DNA of 64,000 nucleotides from Traorella massiliensis (GTDB lineage Bacteria > Bacillota_I > Bacilli_A > Erysipelotrichales > Erysipelotrichaceae): NCBI RefSeq assembly GCF_900104665.1, contig NZ_LT629967.1, positions 565,624-629,623 on the forward strand. Reading direction: 5' to 3'. The notes under the pieces were generated by a model. It searched no databases, had not been told where the DNA came from, and saw only the letters and a list, made by a program, of their open reading frames with translations. Below, one piece after another: positions 59,062-64,000 of this stretch (positions within the stretch are counted from its first letter, which is position 1; each line of letters begins with the position of its first letter). A program made the position numbers and the translations under genes.

Positions 59062-62000
59062 AATAGAAAAGTATATAAAAAATAAAACGAGTCTTCTTAT
59101 TGCTCACCGCTATGAGCGTTATGATAATGTTGTTTTATTAGATATAGATGTTCAAAAGAATCATTTTGATATACATGCCATAGTAAATGTACTAGGTAAA
59201 AAATTTGATATTTCTTTCATCTTAGATGAAGAAAAAAAGCTTTTAGAATATAAATGTGAATGTCCTTATTGTGAACAGGAGCCTTGTGCTCATATTGGTG
59301 CGGTCATGTTGAAAATCAATCAGTTAGAAATTGAGGATTTTCCTTTTCACTATGAACAAAATTTAGAAAATGAAATATTAGAAGAGAGAAAAAACAGTGC
59401 TGATAGAAGAGAATCAGCACATTTGATGGAAATGACTTCTCTGGGAAGAAATATCATTGAATTGCGTAAGAAAGATTATCAAAGTGAATTAGAACGGATT
59501 ATTACTAAAGAGCGATATGAGATAGAAGCTACTTTAAATGATGAGTTTGGTCGTCATTTAAGTCTTTCATTCAAAGTAGGAAATGAAAAAAAGTATGTTA
59601 TCAAAAATATCTCTAATTTTTTAGAAATGATACGTCAGCGTGCTTTTCATAGTTATGGCAAGCAGTTAGAAATGACACATCAATTAGAATCATTTAATGA
59701 ATTTGGTCAGAAACAAATTCATTTTATGGAAGAAATGGAAAGACTTTTGAAAGGTAAAGATTATTATTATGCTTCACAGTTGGGGAGATCTATCAATTTG
59801 GAAACGAATAATATTGATGATTTCTTTGATACTTATGAAGAAGAAGGGGGCGCTAATTTTACTTGTCAGATAGAAGAGAAGAAAATTGAGCTTCGCTGGC
59901 AGGAAAAAGCTAAATATGATGAGCTTTCTTTGGTAAGCGATCTATCAGAATATGTTTGTGGTAACAGACATATGTATGCGATTGAATATAGTCGTAATCA
60001 TTATTCGTTTCAGAGGCTGGCGTTAGATGAAAAAGGGCAGGCAATCATGCTGATCAAAGAATTGCTCTTACATCCTATACGCATATTAAAAGAAGAGCGT
60101 AATGATTTTTATAAATATGTCTTAAATGATCTTACTGATTATTTTGATATTGCGAATCTTTTTGAACTGCCTAATAGTCAGCTTGAAAAAATCAAGATCT
60201 TTGGAGATATTAATGATGAGGGCGATGTCGCAATCAATATTGAATATCTGTATGGTGATCAACACCATACACCAGGGTTTACCAGTGAAAATATTCTTAC
60301 TTATGAACAGGATCTGGTAGAAAGCTATATCCGTAAATATGCCGCTAGAATAGAAGAGAATACTGCATTGTTTGATAGCAATGATGAAAGAACACTGGAT
60401 TTTGTTGAAGAAGGTTTTTCTTTCTTACAGAATTATGGGGATGTCTATATCAGTGATGCTTTGAAAAGATTTAATGAGCGTAAGATGTATCGCATTAGTG
60501 TGGGAGTGCGTTATGAGAGCGATCTTCTTTCAATTGATATTCAGAGTGAAGATATACCAAAAGAAGAAATTTCATCTATTTTGTCACAATATCGGCGAAA
60601 AAAGAAATTTTATCGTTTAAAAAATGGTGAATTGATTCATCTAAATTCTCCGGCAATTGAAGAACTGAGTGAAATCATGGATGATTTCCATTTAGATGCG
60701 AAAGATATTGCTGATGGAGAGGTTGTACTGAATCCTTATCGTCTTTTTGCGGTGGAACAAGAAGCCAATGCTTCTAAAAATATCATTTTTGAACGTAGTC
60801 AGTCTTTTGAGGATGCTTTGGATAAATTTAGTGTGAAGGCCATGGATGAAATGACGATTCCATCGCAATATGAAAATATCTTGCGTGAATATCAAAAAGA
60901 AGGCGTTAAGTGGATGAAACTATTAAATAGTTATCATTTTAATGGTATTCTGGCAGATGATATGGGATTGGGGAAAACATTGCAGGTAATTGCGCTTATC
61001 GAGGATCTGGATACAGAGCTTCCTTCGATTGTCGTGGCACCATCTTCTTTAGTGTATAACTGGATGGATGAAGTGGGAAAATTTTCGAAAAAGCTTAAAG
61101 CAATATGTATTGTTGGTAATCAGGAAAATCGTCGTCACTTGTTAGAAGAAAAGGCAGATTTGTATATTACTAGTTATGACTATATGCGTCGAGATAGTGA
61201 GTTGTATGAAAATCATTCATTTGAATATGTGATCTTGGATGAAGCACAGTATATTAAAAATCAGAAAACGCAGAATGCAATTTCGGTGAAAAAATTGATT
61301 GCAAATCATAAATTGGCATTGACAGGTACGCCAATAGAAAATTCTTTAGCTGAATTATGGTCGATCTTTGATTTTTTAATGCCGGGATATTTGTTTAATT
61401 ATCATTATTTTTTGAATCATTATGAAAATGATATTGTGAGAAATGATGATGAGGAAAAGAAGAAAAAGCTGAAACAGTTAGTAACGCCTTTTATATTACG
61501 TAGAAATAAAAAAGAAGTTCTACAAGAGCTTCCAGATAAAATTGAAAAGGTACAGCTGATTGATTTTAGTGAAGATGAGCATAAGCTATATCTGGCACAT
61601 ATGGCAAGTATCAATAAAGAATTGAATGCGATGATGGGGAATGAAAAGGTAGATAAGATTGCTGTTTTAGCGATGCTGACAAAACTGCGTCAGATATGTT
61701 GTGAACCACGTTTATTATTTGATAATATCTATCATTCTTCAAGTAAGATGAGAGCTTGTATGGATCTGGTGGTTAATTTAAAGGAAAATTCACAGAAAGT
61801 ATTGATTTTCTCTTCTTTTACCAGTGTGCTGGATCTGATTGAAAAAGAGTTAAATCTATTAAGTATTACGAGTTATAAGCTGACTGGACAGACAAGCAAA
61901 GAAGAGAGAAGAGAGCTGATTCAGAAATTTCAAAATGATGATACTGAAGTCTTCTTGATTTCTTTAAAGGCTGGAGGTACTGGATTGAATTTGACAGCGG

Positions 62001-62251
62001 CTCAGGCTGTGATTCACTTTGACCCATGGTGGAATATCTCTGCTCAGAATCAGGCAACCGATCGAGCTTATCGTATTGGACAGGAAAAGAATGTCCAAGT
62101 ATTTAAACTGGTGATGAAAAACAGTATTGAAGAAAAAATCTTAAAGCTTCAGGAGAAGAAGAAAGATCTTGCAGATAGCTTTGTAGAGAATAATGAAGGA
62201 AGTCTGGCAAAGATGGATAAGAATGATATCATGGAATTATTTAAAATATAA
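59051..62251 (+). CDS. SNF2/RapA-family DNA translocase with N-terminal SWIM finger (YwqA-like)
   Basis: 1066 residues from ATG 59051, which has GGGAGAAGAAT upstream. A second SWIM finger lies at residues 69-81 (C69, C71, C79, H81). Then comes a long SNF2-associated region, and the two-lobed ATPase: motif I LADDMGLGKT near 640, motif II DEAQ near 730, motif III ALTGTP, motif V AGGTGLNLTAA and motif VI QATDRAYRIGQ. Such proteins move along double-stranded DNA and remodel bound proteins. It is coupled to the SWIM protein gene upstream. Complete. Confidence 0.94.
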   Translation: MKLEIEKYIKNKTSLLIAHRYERYDNVVLLDIDVQKNHFDIHAIVNVLGKKFDISFILDEEKKLLEYKCECPYCEQEPCAHIGAVMLKINQLEIEDFPFHYEQNLENEILEERKNSADRRESAHLMEMTSLGRNIIELRKKDYQSELERIITKERYEIEATLNDEFGRHLSLSFKVGNEKKYVIKNISNFLEMIRQRAFHSYGKQLEMTHQLESFNEFGQKQIHFMEEMERLLKGKDYYYASQLGRSINLETNNIDDFFDTYEEEGGANFTCQIEEKKIELRWQEKAKYDELSLVSDLSEYVCGNRHMYAIEYSRNHYSFQRLALDEKGQAIMLIKELLLHPIRILKEERNDFYKYVLNDLTDYFDIANLFELPNSQLEKIKIFGDINDEGDVAINIEYLYGDQHHTPGFTSENILTYEQDLVESYIRKYAARIEENTALFDSNDERTLDFVEEGFSFLQNYGDVYISDALKRFNERKMYRISVGVRYESDLLSIDIQSEDIPKEEISSILSQYRRKKKFYRLKNGELIHLNSPAIEELSEIMDDFHLDAKDIADGEVVLNPYRLFAVEQEANASKNIIFERSQSFEDALDKFSVKAMDEMTIPSQYENILREYQKEGVKWMKLLNSYHFNGILADDMGLGKTLQVIALIEDLDTELPSIVVAPSSLVYNWMDEVGKFSKKLKAICIVGNQENRRHLLEEKADLYITSYDYMRRDSELYENHSFEYVILDEAQYIKNQKTQNAISVKKLIANHKLALTGTPIENSLAELWSIFDFLMPGYLFNYHYFLNHYENDIVRNDDEEKKKKLKQLVTPFILRRNKKEVLQELPDKIEKVQLIDFSEDEHKLYLAHMASINKELNAMMGNEKVDKIAVLAMLTKLRQICCEPRLLFDNIYHSSSKMRACMDLVVNLKENSQKVLIFSSFTSVLDLIEKELNLLSITSYKLTGQTSKEERRELIQKFQNDDTEVFLISLKAGGTGLNLTAAQAVIHFDPWWNISAQNQATDRAYRIGQEKNVQVFKLVMKNSIEEKILKLQEKKKDLADSFVENNEGSLAKMDKNDIMELFKI

Positions 62252-62275
62252 AATGAATCTGTGTAGTGCTATAAA

Positions 62276-62316
62276 AAAGAACTGCTGCCATTTAATTGGT
62301 GCAGTTCTTTGTTTTT
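62276..62316. terminator. Bidirectional terminator between SNF2 and PII-like genes
   Basis: AAAGAACTGC (62276-62285) pairs with GCAGTTCTTT (62301-62310), flanked by an A-run on the left and GTTTTT on the right, suitable for both convergent genes. Confidence 0.8.
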
Positions 62317-63022
62317 ATTCTGTCAGTTCTTCTAAACCGGCAACTTCTTCTACAGGAAGGGCAATGACGATACCTCTAGCAGGTGTTTTCATACCACATT
62401 CATGTGAGATAGCGGACATAACAGCCGATTTTTTATTTTGGGGAACGATGATCAGGACCATTTCCTGTTCATCAAGCATTGTAATTCTTAAAAAACGTAC
62501 AACTTCATCTGAACCAAAGCGTCTTCCTTTTAAGAGGGTTCCACCTTTAGCACCGGCACCTTTAGCGGCATGAATGACATTCTCACTGTAACCATGATTA
62601 ACAGCGGTCAGGATGACTGAATATTCTATTTTCTCTTTCATGATCGTTTCTCCTTCTTTTATATCTGATTCAGTATATATATTTTGATGATCCAGCAGAT
62701 GACGAATGCCATCCTGCATACCTGTAACAGGAATTGTCACAGCTACGCCTTTTCCTTTCTTTTGAAAAGCCATGATCTGATTGATCTTAAAAAGAATCTT
62801 ATATGAAATAAGTTTAGGCATCAGACATACAGTAACAAGACGTTTTGTACCACTAAGGCCCCACATATCCAGTATTTCAGAAGTAGCAGTTCCCTTTCCA
62901 TAACATTGATAATAAATAGGAATATGCAGGTCACGTAAAGTTTTCTCTAATTTATGCTCATCATCAGCATGGGTAATCATCAGAAGCATACGTTGATGAA
63001 TTTCTTTTTCTCTATATATCAT
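62315..63022 (-). CDS. Tandem PII-like signalling protein paired with a DUF1538 transporter
   Basis: 235 residues from ATG 63022, with GAGGAG seven bases upstream. Two PII-like ferredoxin-fold halves can be seen. The first is degenerate (LLMITHADDEHKLEKTLRDL...). The second begins YSVILTAVNHGYSENVIHAA and has the glycine-rich KGAGAKGGTLLKGRRFGSDE loop and LIIVPQNKKSAVMSAIS. PII-like proteins bind nucleotides or small anions and control a membrane partner. Its start lies within the 3' end of the DUF1538 gene, so that is the likely partner. Confidence 0.8.
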   Translation of the reverse strand: MIYREKEIHQRMLLMITHADDEHKLEKTLRDLHIPIYYQCYGKGTATSEILDMWGLSGTKRLVTVCLMPKLISYKILFKINQIMAFQKKGKGVAVTIPVTGMQDGIRHLLDHQNIYTESDIKEGETIMKEKIEYSVILTAVNHGYSENVIHAAKGAGAKGGTLLKGRRFGSDEVVRFLRITMLDEQEMVLIIVPQNKKSAVMSAISHECGMKTPARGIVIALPVEEVAGLEELTE

Positions 63023-64000
63023 TTTCATTCTCCTCATCTTCTAATAAAATGATGTCATCAGATACTTCTTCCACAGGAAGAGCTTCTAGCTGTTTTGCTT
63101 TTCTCGTATAGATAAAGCCCATGATTTGAATGGCGATCAAAGGCGTCATGGCTACCATGGCAACGACACCAAAAGCATCTTTTACAACATCGCCGCCTGC
63201 TGCCAGACAGGCACCCATGGCCATTGGCAGAAGAAACGTTGTTGTCATAGCACCACTGGCAACACCACCTGAGTCAAAGGCGATGCCAACAAATACATTT
63301 TCTACGAAGTGACTAAGTATCAGTGCAATAATATAGCCTGGAATAAGAATATAATAAATATTAATTCCGGTTAATACTCTAACCATGGCCAATCCGACAG
63401 CAAAAGCAACACCGATGGATAAACATAGATTCATGGAACTTGCTGAAATACTTCCTCCGGTGATTTCTTCTACTTGATTATTTAATACTTGAACAGCAGG
63501 TTCAGCTTTAACGATATAATAACCAATGACCATTCCGATTGGAATCAGTATCCATGAGTAATTTGTAGAAGCCAGAGAACTTCCTAACAGATTACCCACA
63601 GGGGCAAAACCGACATTTACGCCTGTTAGAAATAAAATTAAACCGATAATTGTATAAATAAAACCTATGCTCATTCGGATGACCTGACGCTTACTATATT
63701 TTTTTGCGATGATTTGAAAAAGAATAAAGACAACGATGATCGGTAAAATGCTGATCATGACTTCATGGATATATTGTGGCAAAGCCTGAAGAAATTGAAA
63801 CATGACATCCTGGGAAGTGATTACAGGAACGATTTCTACTGCATTATAGGTTGCTTCACTGGGGTGATAAATCATTCCTAGAAGCAATACCATCAGGATA
63901 GGACCAATGCTGCAGAAGGCAATTAAACCAAAACTGTCACTGACACTTTCTGCATCACTTCTAGAGGCTGATAAACCAACACCGATAGCCATAATAAAGG
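63012..64000 (-). CDS. DUF1538 multi-span membrane transporter (N-terminus beyond window)
   Basis: At least 329 residues, open to the window edge; the first visible ATG at 63992 is probably internal because the family is about 500 residues with two repeats. The seen part has some ten helices. GIAFDSGGVASGAMTTTFLLP is the conserved DUF1538 motif, expected at the substrate path, and GLSASRSDAESVSDSFGL lies near the edge. An acidic tail ends it. It overlaps the PII-like gene by 11 bases, and together they form a regulated-transporter pair. The substrate is unknown. Confidence 0.85.
   Translation of the reverse strand, partial: FIMAIGVGLSASRSDAESVSDSFGLIAFCSIGPILMVLLLGMIYHPSEATYNAVEIVPVITSQDVMFQFLQALPQYIHEVMISILPIIVVFILFQIIAKKYSKRQVIRMSIGFIYTIIGLILFLTGVNVGFAPVGNLLGSSLASTNYSWILIPIGMVIGYYIVKAEPAVQVLNNQVEEITGGSISASSMNLCLSIGVAFAVGLAMVRVLTGINIYYILIPGYIIALILSHFVENVFVGIAFDSGGVASGAMTTTFLLPMAMGACLAAGGDVVKDAFGVVAMVAMTPLIAIQIMGFIYTRKAKQLEALPVEEVSDDIILLEDEENENDI

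Overview
The window joins two kinds of DNA. Bases 1 to about 16,650 are visibly GC-rich and hold one end of an integrative and conjugative element (ICE). Almost every gene there is on the minus strand, packed with short overlaps. From about 16,650 to 64,000 the DNA is AT-rich and carries the chromosome of a low-GC Firmicute. PduL as the phosphotransacylase, a GlgC-GlgD-GlgA glycogen operon, a DUF1538/PII-like pair and a YwqA/YwqB-like SWIM/SNF2 pair fit a gut anaerobe, perhaps of the Erysipelotrichales; that placement is inference from gene content and codon use. No rRNA, tRNA or CRISPR array was seen.

ICE, 16.4 kb down to base 1: replication initiator-like protein, DUF5348, PcfB, VirD4 coupling protein, a small unknown, Maff2 pilin-like protein, VirB6-like channel protein, MT-A70 methyltransferase, PrgI, VirB4 ATPase, C5 cytosine methyltransferase, NlpC/P60 transfer hydrolase, DUF4315, DUF4366, topoisomerase III, and an ArdA/ArdC-like antirestriction protein cut by the window edge. 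This is a type IV secretion and DNA-processing module with two DNA methyltransferases and an antirestriction protein against host restriction. Relaxase and integrase must lie to the left, outside the window. Hairpins in the intergenic gaps probably set relative expression.

Host region 16.7-30 kb: S9 peptidase, HAD phosphatase, TldD/PmbA protease pair, PH-domain membrane protein, type I pullulanase with two small membrane proteins, a solute-binding lipoprotein, uracil-DNA glycosylase, FolC and PduL. Several promoters carry an extended -10 (TGGTATAAT-like), and two genes appear to start at or next to the predicted transcription start.

30-36.4 kb is an insertion-sequence graveyard: an ISL3-like remnant, an apparently intact IS110 element whose upstream non-coding end is a candidate bridge RNA, an IS3-type element with an A7 slippery site, and two IS4/IS1634-type transposase fragments in opposite orientation around it. 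A putative secreted protein and a small membrane protein sit among them.

36.4-42.1 kb: the glgCDA operon with a candidate CcpA cre site upstream, then an islet of very small ORFs: a 24-residue ORF between two terminators, a 40-residue secreted-peptide candidate with CxxxxC, two related tiny ORFs that both need a +1 shift to continue, and two small membrane proteins.

42.1-46.3 kb: a MarR regulator and a heterodimeric drug-type ABC exporter. One subunit is intact; the other carries three frameshifts and two nonsense codons. An intrinsic terminator just before the intact subunit looks like an attenuator.

46.4-64 kb: nucleoid-associated protein, HAD phosphatase, pgk-tpiA, a complete branched-chain amino acid ABC transporter (SBP-livHMGF) followed by a CBS-ACT protein, eno, the SWIM/SNF2 pair, and a PII-like/DUF1538 pair running off the right edge. 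The liv operon sits between tpiA and eno, where gpm often lies in Firmicutes.
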